NCBI GenBank assembly: GCA_012656075.1
Contig: JAAKBF010000252.1
Coordinates: 434,001-498,000, forward strand
Source of the DNA: Phytophthora hibernalis
Taxonomy: Eukaryota; Oomycota; Peronosporomycetes; Peronosporales; Peronosporaceae
Reading direction: 5' to 3'
DNA: 64,000 nucleotides
The translations under genes and the position numbers were made by a program. Positions 1 to 9,833 of this stretch are shown here, in pieces; positions within the stretch are counted from its first letter, which is position 1; each line of letters opens with the position of its first letter. The notes under the pieces were generated by a model that worked only from the letters and a program-made list of their open reading frames with translations, did no database searches and had not been told where the DNA came from.

Positions 1-1354
1 ATGCACAGTAGTCAGCAAAGGCACCGAAGAAGTGAGCAGTGAGCGTGACGATAGTGAACTTCGTAGTTCTTTGGCTGCAGAGTCTGACGAATAGTCATTA
101 GCACCAAGAAGCACTCGCAAAACCACGAGAAAGTCTCGTACCGACCCTGTCGCTGCAGCAAGGTGAATTAAACCATTCACTGCATTGGTTCGATCCTGGA
201 CGTCGCCTTCACTACTCCCCGACAATATCGCTGGCAGCTTGGGCGATGAAGAAGAAAGACTCGTATAGCGAGGGCACATGTCCAGCAAAAAGCGCTGGAT
301 CTTGTGCGTCAACTCTGCAATATCTGTAGTCCCCGAGGACGCTCCACACGAAGTAGAAGAACGCGACGACAATCCACGAGACGTTAATGCTCCTGATGAA
401 TTGATACTAGTTCCTCGCCTTGGAGAGAGTGACAGAAACTCCATCGAGCGTAGCATCGGCAACAAGTCTTCTAGAAACTCTCGTCGCTGGCTCAAAGTAG
501 TGACTGCAAGATCGTATAGCTCAGTAAAAAGCTGATTAGCACTTGAACCCCCATGGCAGCTTCCCTTACCACCTTTTCCTTGGGTTTGATCACCGATACG
601 ATAACATCAGGTACTGCTTCCAACACTTGACCTGTCTCGAAACTCTTGGCAATGGCCATGTTCACTTGCACCGCTGTCCGTCTCTGTCGATGCTGAGCTG
701 CAACAGCTTCATGCATGCTCTTGACCAATTGACGTCGCAATGCAATCAATTGATACACTGGATTAGGGAAAGTGCAAACCTCTCGAAGTGCGTCTTGAAG
801 TTTCGTGACCATGAGAACCGCCAGCTCTGGTTGTTGAAGGTCCCCCAGTACACACAGAGCGTTGGTGAGTTCCCGTTCGTCATCCGTTTTGGCTGTCATG
901 TCCGTCACCAACGTCTCCGTTTTCGAGTCGAAATCTTCATCTTCCGAAGTTCCTCGAGATGCTTTGGATTGCGCTGCCATTAACCGTTGACGGATGGTCT
1001 TGTCGGGTGATAACTCCGTCCCCACCTCTCCATGACCAGATCTACCCGACCGACGAGCTCCTTGCGTGATTTCGACGCGTCGAAATTGTTTGGCGAGAAA
1101 GTCCACATCTCGGAATTGCGCGAAACTCAGTCGTCCCCACCGCAAATCCAGTCGATGCGAGGTGGCAATTTGCGCAGACCGGGGCTCGTAGCCGGTGCCG
1201 TTCTGCATCTTGCAAGCAAATAGAGCGACGCTTCGAAAACGCCAAGTGCCACACGATCAACGACCCTTTGATAGAACGAGGGGTCTTGAAACCCATTCAT
1301 TTCTACGCCGAACGCATCGAATTCTAGTGATTCGAAGCATGAAATTCCAGACAA
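1..1354 (-). CDS. Large protein of unknown function, 3' part cut by the left edge
   Basis: I do not recognise the family. The reading starts at an ATG at 1354 and stays open to position 1 with one intron and one frame change. The intron is 487-569 (83 bp): donor GTAAGG, branch-like CTAATC, acceptor CCAG, phase 0. Without it the frame stops at 492. Beyond the intron the frame is open to the edge and ends in a helix-rich stretch (LIHLAAATGSVRDFL). Near 1218-1220 the frame changes in a three-A run; one missing base would join SLYFACKMQNG to the upstream ORF. The protein is charged and mostly helical, with no signal peptide or membrane segment. It is divergent from the protease gene, with about 100 bp between starts. 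The start and frame are less certain than the existence of the gene. Confidence 0.55.
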
Positions 1355-1456
1355 TAATGCTACCCCACCACCTCCGTTCGCACCAGAATGAACGCTCGAC
1401 GGATTCGCTTCATCACTCTACAATTTGCTAGACAAGTTGTTCATCTCCCTGGTACC
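1355..1456. promoter_or_regulatory. Short divergent intergenic promoter region
   Basis: About 100 bp lie between the start of the minus-strand gene (1354) and the preferred start of the protease (1457). Both promoters must sit here or overlap the genes. The stretch has pyrimidine-rich segments (CTACCCCACCACCTCC around 1361) and a CATCACTC element; neither is a recognised TATA box. Confidence 0.3.
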
Positions 1457-4400
1457 ATGCTACGTCTTCTCTTGGTTTTCGGGTTCGCTGTTGCAGTTTC
1501 TGCAATGGAATACACTGACAACGGAATCGCCATCGTCGGTACAACCGAAACTCTGGATGTTGTTGTCACGGCTGGAACGTCCCGTGAAGACCTCATCAGC
1601 CACGAGTTCGCGTCGTATATCGCTGTACACTTTGCCGGCTTCAATCTACCGGACGGAGACTCGGTAGTCATCTCTTCTCCGGATACCAACATCACGGTCT
1701 CCTATACGTACACAGGTCTGGGTCGAGACCAACGAGGGACGTTCATCGCCAGCTTTATTCCGAGTAACTCCGTCACCGTCACGTACAATTCCGTAGGGAA
1801 CGCTACTGCTGGTCAAGGATATCGTATCACTGGGTACTCGAGAGGGTATCCGACCATGAGGCAGGAGACGGTCTGTGGCGACGGAGACCAGTCGCTTCCT
1901 GCGAAATGCTACGCACCAGGCACCAATTTGTCCGAAAAACTGCCTCAAGCGTACGAGAAAGCTCAAGCTGTCGCTCGTCTATTGATCAACGGCACGTATC
2001 TGTGCACTGGGTGGCTTGCAGGCAGTGAAGGCCATTTGTTCACCAACCACCACTGCTTTGAACAGGAAGACTGGGCGTTGAGCACGGACATTGAGTTTGC
2101 AGCTGAAAGTTCGTCCTGTAGTGACCAGTGTGAGACGCAGCTTGGATGTCCCGGAACGCTGGTGACGACCACGGCTACCTTTATTGCTGATAGTGAAGAC
2201 ATCGACTACTCGGTGCTGCAGCTCCCGGACTGTGTGGACCTCTCGTCGTACGGGTATCTTCAATTGAGAGAGTCTGGACCGGTGGTTAACGAGTCGATCT
2301 ACGTGCCGCAGCATCCGATCGGCTATGCGAAGCGTATCGTGAGCACGGTGGATGATGGAAGCAACACGACAATCATCAGTGTCGGTGAAGACGAATCCTG
2401 CGGAACTGATCAGGTGTCCCATGACGCTGATACACAACCAGGATCGTCGGGGTCGCCGTTGATCGCTTCTAGTGATAACACGGTGGTTGCTATTCATCAC
2501 TGCGGTGGATGCAACAACTTGGCGATTGATGTGCGTACGGTGTTGGAAGACTTGGCGTCCAAGAACATCACGATCGAGAACCTCGTGGCTTCGGAGGGTG
2601 TAGGACAGTGCAGTCCACCGTTGTACGCTCAGACGCCGTGTACGACTCAAACGTCCAAGAATTCCACTGCAGGGAACAGCACGATGCCGTGCAGACAGTT
2701 AACGACGCAAGGATCGAGCAAGTTGGCTCTGTCAATGAATTCCACTGCTACGACGTCTTCGCCGACCCCAGCAGCTACGACTTCTAGCATTTCGTCGCCT
2801 CTTGCGACTGTCGCTGCTTCCAAGGGCACTACAACGTCAAGTTCCGCTACGAAGACAACCTCAAGCCCAACGAACACAACGTCTACGACTGCTTCGAAGA
2901 CGTCGACTTCTACCGCTTTGACATCTGCCTCTGTGGTGACGATGAAGACCGGTAAGACGACGTCGAGTCCATCTACTGCAGCGCCGACGAACATCTCGGT
3001 ATCGTCGACTAGCACTTCGACGACATCTTCGAACTCTAGTGTCACCACTGCATCTACCTCCACGTCAACGTCATCGAAGCCGACAACGAAAAGCGCTGCT
3101 ATGACTGATTGCGACTCGACTCCTTCAAGCACCGACACGGTCGACAACGATACTCTCGTTAGCCAGCTGCAAACTGCGCTAACTGGATCCTCGTCCGTCG
3201 TATCGCCTGTATCGACTCCTGCTGCTACGTCTTCAGGCTCAACACTAACGCCTCTGTCAACGGTGCTTTCGACTCCGAGACCGCCAACGCCAACGCCAAC
3301 TCCAGCGACCTCGACCTCGACATCTACACCAAAGCCGACGACGCCGACTCCAGCGACCTCGATGTCGACTCCGAGACCGACAACACCCACTCCAGCGACA
3401 TCGATTTCAACACCAAAGCCGACGAAGCCGACTCCAGCGACCTCGATTTCGACATCTACACCAAAGCCGACGACGCCGACTCCAGCGACCTCGATGTCGA
3501 CTCCGAGACCGACAACACCCACTCCAGCGACATCGATTTCAACACCGAGTCCGACAAAGCCAACTCCAGCGACCTCGACCTCGACATCTACACCAAAGCC
3601 GACGAAGCCGACTCCAGCGACCTCGACCTCGACTTCTACACCAAAGCCGACGACGCCGACTCCAGCGACCTCGATGTCGACATCTACACCAAAGCCGACG
3701 ACGCCGACTCCAGCGACCTCGATGTCGACTCCGAGACCGACAACACCCACTCCAGCGACATCGATTTCAACACCGAGTCCGACAAAGCCAACTCCAGCGA
3801 CCTCGACCTCGACATCTACACCAAAGCCGACGACGCCGACTCCAGCGACGTCGATGTCGACTTCTACACCAAAGCCGACGACGCCGACATCGATTTCAAC
3901 ACCGAGCCCGACAAAGCCAACTCCAGCGACCTCGACCTCGACTTCTACACCAAAGCCGACGACGCCGACTCCAGCGACCTCGATTTCGACTTCTACACCA
4001 AAGCCGACGACGCCGACGCCAGCGACCTCGATGTCGACTCCGAGACCGACAACACCCACTCCAGCGACATCGATTTCAACACCGAGTCCGACAAAGCCAA
4101 CTCCAGCGACCTCGACCTCGACTTCTACACCAAAGCCGACGAAGCCGACTCCGAGACCGACAACACCCACTCCAGCGACATCGATTTCAACACCGAGCCC
4201 GACAAAGCCAACTCCAGCGACCTCGACCTCGACATCTACACCAAAGCCGACGACGCCGACTCCAGCGACGTCGATGTCGACTCCGAGACCGACAACACCC
4301 ACTCCAGCGACATCGATTTCAACACCGAGTCCGACAAAGCCAACTCCAGCGACCTCGACCTCGACATCTACACCAAAGCCGACGAAGCCGACTCCGAGAC

Positions 4401-5986
4401 CGACAACACCCACTCCAGCGACATCGATTTCAACACCGAGCCCGACAAAGCCAACTCCAGCGACCTCGACCTCGACATCTACACCAAAGCCGACGACGCC
4501 GACTCCAGCGACGTCGATGTCGACTTCTACACCAAAGCCGACGACGCCGACATCGATTTCAACACCGAGCCCGACAAAGCCAACTCCAGCGACCTCGACC
4601 TCGACATCTACACCAAAGCCGACGAAGCCGACTCCGAGACCGACAACACCCACTCCAGCGACATCGATTTCAACACCGAGCCCGACAAAGCCAACTCCAG
4701 CGACCTCGACCTCGACATCTACACCAAAGCCGACGACGCCGACTCCAGCGACGTCGATGTCGACTTCTACACCAAAGCCGACGACGCCGACATCGATTTC
4801 AACACCGAGCCCGACAAAGCCAACTCCAGCGACCTCGACCTCGACTTCTACACCAAAGCCGACGAAGCCGACTCCGAGACCGACAACACCCACTCCAGCG
4901 ACATCGATTTCAACACCGAGCCCGACAAAGCCAACTCCAGCGACCTCGACCTCGACATCTACACCAAAGCCGACGACGCCGACTCCAGCGACGTCGATGT
5001 CGACTTCTACACCAAAGCCGACGACGCCGACATCGATTTCAACACCGAGCCCGACAAAGCCAACTCCAGCGACCTCGACCTCGACATCTACACCAAAGCC
5101 GACGAAGCCGACTCCGAGACCGACAACACCCACTCCAGCGACATCGATTTCAACACCGAGCCCGACAAAGCCAACTCCAGCGACCTCGACCTCGACATCT
5201 ACACCAAAGCCGACGACGCCGACTCCAGCGACGTCGATGTCGACTTCTACACCAAAGCCGACGACGCCGACATCGATTTCAACACCGAGCCCGACAAAGC
5301 CAACTCCAGCGACCTCGACCTCGACTTCTACACCAAAGCCGACGACGCCGACTCCAGCGACCTCGATTTCGACTTCTACACCAAAGCCGACGACGCCGAC
5401 GCCAGCGACCTCGATGTCGACTCCGAGACCGACAACACCCACTCCAGCGACATCGATTTCAACACCGAGTCCGACAAAGCCAACTCCAGCGACCTCGACC
5501 TCGACTTCTACACCAAAGCCGACGACGCCGACTCCAGCGACCTCGATGTCGACTCCGAGCCCGACAACACCCACTCCAGCGACATCGATTTCAACACCGA
5601 AGCCGACGAAGCCGACTCCAGCGACCTCGACCTCGACTTCTACACCTAAGCCGACGACGCCGACTCCAGCGACCTCGATTTCGACTTCTACACCAAAGCC
5701 GACGACGCCGACTCCAGCGACCTCGATGTCGACTCCGAGACCGACAACACCCACTCCAGCAACCGTGACTTCAACACCGAGTCCGACAACGCCGACTCCA
5801 GCGACCTCGATCTCGACTTCTACACCAAAGCCGACAACACCGACTCTGACGCCTGGGTCAACAACAACAGCAACTTCGACACCAAAGGCCACTACGCGTA
5901 GTACACCCACTTCGACACCTGCTGCAACTTCGTTGACGAGTAGCAGTTCTGGGTCGGACAATGTCGAACAGAACGAAGGCCGTTAG
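1457..5986 (+). CDS. Secreted trypsin-fold serine protease with giant Thr/Pro/Ser repeat tail
   Basis: 1509 residues from the ATG at 1457, preferred over the in-frame ATG at 1388 because it gives a clean signal peptide (MLRLLLVFGFAVAVSA). A chymotrypsin/V8-like domain follows. From this start the catalytic triad is His199 in TNHHC, Asp250 in DIDYSVLQL and Ser331 in GSSGSP, so the enzyme looks active; oomycete glucanase-inhibitor homologues have lost these residues. The Ser motif is GSSGSP rather than GDSGGP, closer to glutamyl endopeptidase/lysyl protease types. Many N-x-S/T sites and paired cysteines fit secretion. After about residue 390 a Ser/Thr-rich linker leads into about 850 residues of TPTPATS/TPKPT repeats, likely O-glycosylated and wall- or matrix-associated (inference). 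The end (SSSGSDNVEQNEGR) has no hydrophobic GPI signal. No intron is needed. Confidence 0.85.
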   Translation: MLRLLLVFGFAVAVSAMEYTDNGIAIVGTTETLDVVVTAGTSREDLISHEFASYIAVHFAGFNLPDGDSVVISSPDTNITVSYTYTGLGRDQRGTFIASFIPSNSVTVTYNSVGNATAGQGYRITGYSRGYPTMRQETVCGDGDQSLPAKCYAPGTNLSEKLPQAYEKAQAVARLLINGTYLCTGWLAGSEGHLFTNHHCFEQEDWALSTDIEFAAESSSCSDQCETQLGCPGTLVTTTATFIADSEDIDYSVLQLPDCVDLSSYGYLQLRESGPVVNESIYVPQHPIGYAKRIVSTVDDGSNTTIISVGEDESCGTDQVSHDADTQPGSSGSPLIASSDNTVVAIHHCGGCNNLAIDVRTVLEDLASKNITIENLVASEGVGQCSPPLYAQTPCTTQTSKNSTAGNSTMPCRQLTTQGSSKLALSMNSTATTSSPTPAATTSSISSPLATVAASKGTTTSSSATKTTSSPTNTTSTTASKTSTSTALTSASVVTMKTGKTTSSPSTAAPTNISVSSTSTSTTSSNSSVTTASTSTSTSSKPTTKSAAMTDCDSTPSSTDTVDNDTLVSQLQTALTGSSSVVSPVSTPAATSSGSTLTPLSTVLSTPRPPTPTPTPATSTSTSTPKPTTPTPATSMSTPRPTTPTPATSISTPKPTKPTPATSISTSTPKPTTPTPATSMSTPRPTTPTPATSISTPSPTKPTPATSTSTSTPKPTKPTPATSTSTSTPKPTTPTPATSMSTSTPKPTTPTPATSMSTPRPTTPTPATSISTPSPTKPTPATSTSTSTPKPTTPTPATSMSTSTPKPTTPTSISTPSPTKPTPATSTSTSTPKPTTPTPATSISTSTPKPTTPTPATSMSTPRPTTPTPATSISTPSPTKPTPATSTSTSTPKPTKPTPRPTTPTPATSISTPSPTKPTPATSTSTSTPKPTTPTPATSMSTPRPTTPTPATSISTPSPTKPTPATSTSTSTPKPTKPTPRPTTPTPATSISTPSPTKPTPATSTSTSTPKPTTPTPATSMSTSTPKPTTPTSISTPSPTKPTPATSTSTSTPKPTKPTPRPTTPTPATSISTPSPTKPTPATSTSTSTPKPTTPTPATSMSTSTPKPTTPTSISTPSPTKPTPATSTSTSTPKPTKPTPRPTTPTPATSISTPSPTKPTPATSTSTSTPKPTTPTPATSMSTSTPKPTTPTSISTPSPTKPTPATSTSTSTPKPTKPTPRPTTPTPATSISTPSPTKPTPATSTSTSTPKPTTPTPATSMSTSTPKPTTPTSISTPSPTKPTPATSTSTSTPKPTTPTPATSISTSTPKPTTPTPATSMSTPRPTTPTPATSISTPSPTKPTPATSTSTSTPKPTTPTPATSMSTPSPTTPTPATSISTPKPTKPTPATSTSTSTPKPTTPTPATSISTSTPKPTTPTPATSMSTPRPTTPTPATVTSTPSPTTPTPATSISTSTPKPTTPTLTPGSTTTATSTPKATTRSTPTSTPAATSLTSSSSGSDNVEQNEGR
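3283..5860 (+). repeat. Tandem repeat coding the Thr/Pro/Ser tail
   Basis: Short repeat of codons for TPTPATS, STSTPKPT and STPRPT modules in changing order, all in one frame without a stop. The DNA is strongly conserved between copies (CCGACTCCAGCGACCTCGA recurs dozens of times), which indicates recent expansion by recombination or slippage. The modules differ mainly at one residue (T/I/M before S) and by an optional STST insertion. Confidence 0.95.
4381..5340 (+). repeat. Four-copy 240-bp higher-order repeat inside the protease tail
   Basis: Blocks beginning at 4381, 4621, 4861 and 5101 open with the same 60 bases and continue almost identically for 240 bp, i.e. 80 residues each. Differences are single bases such as ACATCT versus ACTTCT. 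The 240-bp unit contains several basic modules, so it is a second level of repetition, consistent with unequal crossing-over of whole blocks. Confidence 0.9.
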
Positions 5987-6642
5987 TCTAGCCATCCATT
6001 AGCCTGTGGTAGGCGTGGGCAGTGGTGTTACGGCGCTGCTGCCATTGAAGATTCGATTGAAGGACAAGAGGAACGAACTCGGTCCATGAATACATTTGCT
6101 TTCGCTGTATGGCGAAAGTAACACAATATACCTTAAATAAAAAAATGAATACATTTGCTTTACCAAATTTCCTATTCATCTTGCTGCGGTAGTCTAGAAA
6201 ACATTCTTGTCAAAATTCGAAATCACTTCTCCAACAATAGCTTTTCTGAAAATACTAAATCTGCCCATCGACAAACGAATGACAAGTCCGCGCTAGGTCA
6301 TCTGCGATGCTTACCCAGAACGAACGGGCCGTCAACTATCAGCAGCGTGCGTTCTCGAAGATCTTTGGGCAATGCAGCTGCGACCCGATTAGCACATCCA
6401 ACACGGCTGTCGCGCCTGCTCCCTCGTCTCTTCATCGGGTAGTGCATGTACATGTGGTGGCCTTAACGAATCGCTCACCACGGCTCAATCGATTAATTCA
6501 CTGTCTTAAATACCCCTCTTGTCTTCCTCGACAATGTTGACTCATGGAAACTCGATCTGATTTCAGAGGGCATAAGTTTGTCAATGACCAATTTCTTAAA
6601 AATACGAGGTAAATGATCCAGTCGCGCTTCAACATGAAAGGC
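5987..6642. other. Intergenic stretch without a recognisable gene
   Basis: Follows the protease stop. An exact echo of AATGAATACATTTGCTTT occurs at 6086 and 6144, perhaps a small duplication in the 3' UTR. ORFs here are short and have no recognisable sequence. Confidence 0.5.
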
Positions 6643-6658
6643 AACTATCATTTATTGC
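6643..6658. repeat. Left target-site duplication of the LINE
   Basis: AACTATCATTTATTGC (16 bp) is repeated exactly at 9818-9833, on the other side of the retroelement. This is the mark of target-primed reverse transcription. Confidence 0.85.
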
Positions 6659-8790
6659 GATTCCTTGGACAGGGCTTTTCTGCTGGAGGTGCTACGAAGG
6701 AAGGGTTTCCCGCCAAAGTTCTGCAGACTTGTCGAAGCTATCCACACTAACACCTCAGTGAGGTTTATGGCGAACGGGCGCTTTCACGACCAGTGCAAGT
6801 CACCAGAGGGATTCGGCAGGGGTGCCCGCTTGCACCCTTGCTTTTTATCTTCGCAGTTGACCTACTATATGACCAGATTGAGGCCGAGAAAGGGCTGGCT
6901 GGGGTGGATCTGTCAACGAGCGACGGACTGAAGGAGATAAGGGCAGCGGGGTATGCGGATGACACCGCAATTTACCTCCAGAGCAGGGCGATGCAGCGAG
7001 TCGCTATACAAGCGGTCAGCACGTTCTCGGCGGTCTCGGGTCTACAGCTGAATGTCACCAAATCGGTAGCGATCAACCTTGGCGGAGAGGGAGCCTCAGA
7101 CAACCTGGACGAAGAGAGCGCGATGTCAGAACGGGATGAAGTGCAGACACGGCCAAGCACTCGATACTTAGGTCATGTGGCAGGAGAAGGCGAGACGACG
7201 GACGAAGCGTGGAACAAGGCGTTGGGTGCGCTGCGCGTAAGGTTAGCGCTGGCTGAGGCCAAGAGAACACGCCCCCAACGGGCCAAGATTGCTGCGGCGA
7301 TTTTCATCCCAAGTTGCTCTTCGTTGCGCGCCATGCCTGACCGACTGAGGCAATGGTGGCGACAGCCGACAAGTGCATCAAGAATCTCGTTTGGAACTCT
7401 TATTTTGCGGAGACGGAGAGAGCAGCGAGTGGATGGGTGAAGGGTGTACTAGCGGAGCAGGCATTAGTGGACGGAGGGATAGGAGTGCCGAACTTGACGG
7501 TGGAGCTGGCGGCCATGAGTGCTATGGCGATGGGAGAATGGGCCCTTACCACGAAACCCAGGAGTCAAGCGGTAGGTCAGATGCTCCATAGGTCACCAAC
7601 GGCGAAAGGAGAGAGTCCCCAGCCACGAAGCGGAGCCCCGGTGCTAGCTATAAAGGGTGATCTGTGGGCCACAGGCAAGCCCTGGGTGGAGTATATGCTA
7701 CTGGACACGGCAGTTGACGAGGAGGAGCAGATGGCCATGAGAGAAGTGAGACGTTGTTTGCGCACGAGATCGGGGTGCACGTCGAGATGGAGCAGGAGGG
7801 CCTGCAAGTGCGCTCTGCAGGGAAGAGCTGGATCGCAATCGTCAACCAAGTGCGGCAGCGACGGACACGCAGAGGCGATTTCCTACATGAAGGGGTTGGG
7901 ACGGTACCGGTACACTCGCTTTTGCTATGGAGTGAGACCGGAGTGGAGAAGAAATGGAGGGACTACAAGAGTTTAGTCACTGAGCGCGCCACATCAGGCG
8001 ACCGAGTGAGCACGGTGACGGCGATATCGAGGTCAGCTGCGGGTGCAGTGACCTTCACACCTGTGGGGTGGCAATTACCGATGGAGGGGCGGCGGGCTGC
8101 GTTGTTTACGGACTTCTGCATGAACCTGCTTGCAAACTATCCAGAGATTTGTTGCAGACGTAAGGAGGAGAATCTGCTCCGGATCCATCATCCCCTGAGT
8201 GATCAGCATCATATCTTTACGATCTGCACCGACCCAGCTGTGCGCATTAGCCACACGTGGGGATCGGCTACGCAATCGCTACAATTGGATCGGAACGACC
8301 AATCAGTGGAAGAGGTGGTGGCGAAGGTGCTTGCGGTGCCGGTAAGGTCCGTCTGGATGCCGCAGCACAACTGGTCGTCGAAGCTGCAATCTCTGGGTTG
8401 AGGAGATGGCGCCAAACGCGCGCACAGTACAAGAAGTTAATGAGGGCGTCGGGCAAGCGGGTATCAGAAGCAGAGAAGAAGGGCATTCAAGAAGCATGGT
8501 ACGCAGGACATGACCGCGTGACACGAGCACTTGACAAGCTGACATGGCAACGCGCCCATAAGATGGTGGGATTTACGGCGTACCAGACCCAAAGTCTCCT
8601 CCACTTGAAGTACAACCGCCTTAGACTGTGGACGGGCGACGCGCGGAGATATGGGTGCCTGGCGACGGAATAAAATGAAGCCAAGACGGCTGGCACGGCC
8701 CACTTGGTGTGGCGGTGCCCAGAAGCGCAGGAGATGTGGGGTTATTTATTGCGTGGCTGGGGCCGAACGGAGAACAAGAGGGACAACTGG
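6659..8790 (+). pseudogene. LINE reverse transcriptase remnant with zf-RVT region
   Basis: RT motifs are readable across several frames: VRFMANGRF, RGIRQGCPLAPLLF, the catalytic AGYADDTAIYL (6948-6980) and RYLGHVAGEGE. Downstream, TAHLVWRCPEAQEMWGYLL (about 8697-8755) is the zf-RVT cysteine region that follows RT in many LINEs. Frame changes near 6800, 7350, 7800 and 8400 and several stops make it a pseudogene. Confidence 0.85.
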
Positions 8791-9159
8791 TAGTGGAATG
8801 ACTCCGTGGTGGAGGACATCTTTACTTTCAGACTACGCACAACACCTAAGTGGCTAGTAACATGGGGGCGCGACTACTTCACAGGTGACTGGGAATCTCT
8901 TCACGAAGTGGCCAGTGACTTGTGGGGTCTGGCTTGTGGGGTGACGGTCTCGGCTATCTGGAGACGCAATGTAGAACGCTTACATCCGGATGGAAGAAGG
9001 GTACGGACGTAACGACGGGACTGCAAAGGATGGTGTCTGAGGCTTTCGCGAGGTACAGATTGGGGCTGTTTCCTGTGACGAGCAGCTCACTGCCACGGAT
9101 GAATGTAGTGGCTCGACTTCTCCAACAATGGAGTAGTGGGGAAGCGGTAGTTTCGTCAG

Positions 9160-9660
9160 CAAGCGCAGGGGCTGTATTAAGGGTTGGTTTCTTCGATGGA
9201 GGTTCTCGTGGGAACCCAGGTGCCGGAGGAAGCGGCAGCATGATTATGGGGAAACATAGTGACCGATGTGAGGTGGTGTGGGCGGCAGCTACGGCTTTGG
9301 GTCGGTCGACGACAACGAACAATGTCGCGTAGTTCGTTGGGATCCACCGACTGCTGAGCTTTGCAGTGAGTAAGCAGTGGAGTGGAGTTCACGTGGTTGG
9401 AGATAGCGCTCTGATCCTAGCGATGATGAGGAATCGGCGGCCGCCCAAGGCTAAGAAGCTCCTACACTGGTATCGACTGGTGCTGAAACTAGCGGATCAA
9501 TGCGGCGTGCTCAGTTGGAGACACCAGTACAGAGCGTATAACAAAGGAGCCGACTGGTTGGCCAATGCGGCAATGGACACTGGTCGGAGTACGATGCAAG
9601 TGGCGGGAGACGAAGGAGGCCAGCAGCACCTGCTCCGGGGGTCAAGGAGTTCATGGCAGG
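9160..9660 (+). pseudogene. LINE RNase H domain remnant
   Basis: FFDGGSRGNPGAGGSGSMI is the first Asp block of RNase H. TNNVA-stop-FVGIHRLL is the second block, with the catalytic Glu position occupied by TAG. VVGDSALILAMM carries the third Asp, and YRAYNKGADWLANAAMD carries the last. So the fold is complete but the active-site Glu codon is now a stop. Confidence 0.82.
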
Positions 9661-9817
9661 AGATATGAAGAGATGGGAGGAGAACGAGAGAATGTAGTCG
9701 ACGGAGGGGATGAAGGTCGGCGATACTTGCTAGGATGTACACGTCTAGCAGGAATGGTTATTAGAGTTCGAGCTCGCAAGAGTTCAGTAACACAATACAC
9801 CTCACCTTATTATTATT

Positions 9818-9833
9818 AACTATCATTTATTGC
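9818..9833. repeat. Right target-site duplication of the LINE
   Basis: Exact copy of the 16 bp at 6643-6658, directly after the TTA tail. Confidence 0.85.

Larger units (their letters stand above)
6659..9817 (+). mobile_element. 5'-truncated non-LTR retrotransposon (LINE with RNase H)
   Basis: A 3.16-kb insertion bounded by an exact 16-bp target-site duplication. It starts inside the reverse transcriptase domain (DSLDRAFLLEVLRRKG), so the 5' half was never copied in. It ends in a TTATTATTATT tail at about 9806-9817 directly before the right duplication. Order: RT, zf-RVT-like zinc region, RNase H. The architecture fits RNase H-bearing LINE clades (I/R1-like); the clade assignment is inference. 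It carries stops and frameshifts and is not autonomous. Confidence 0.88.

Noticed and set aside
492..569. Stop at 492 as the true end of the first minus-strand gene
   Set aside because: A canonical 83-bp intron (GTAAGG...CCAG) with a CTAATC branch site removes the stop and opens about 160 further codons to the window edge.
2647..5961. 1104-codon minus-strand ORF rich in Val/Gly (VAGVGVVGLGV)
   Set aside because: It is the mirror of the Thr/Pro/Ser repeat: the repeat has no stop in this frame. No start context, signal peptide or independent motif.
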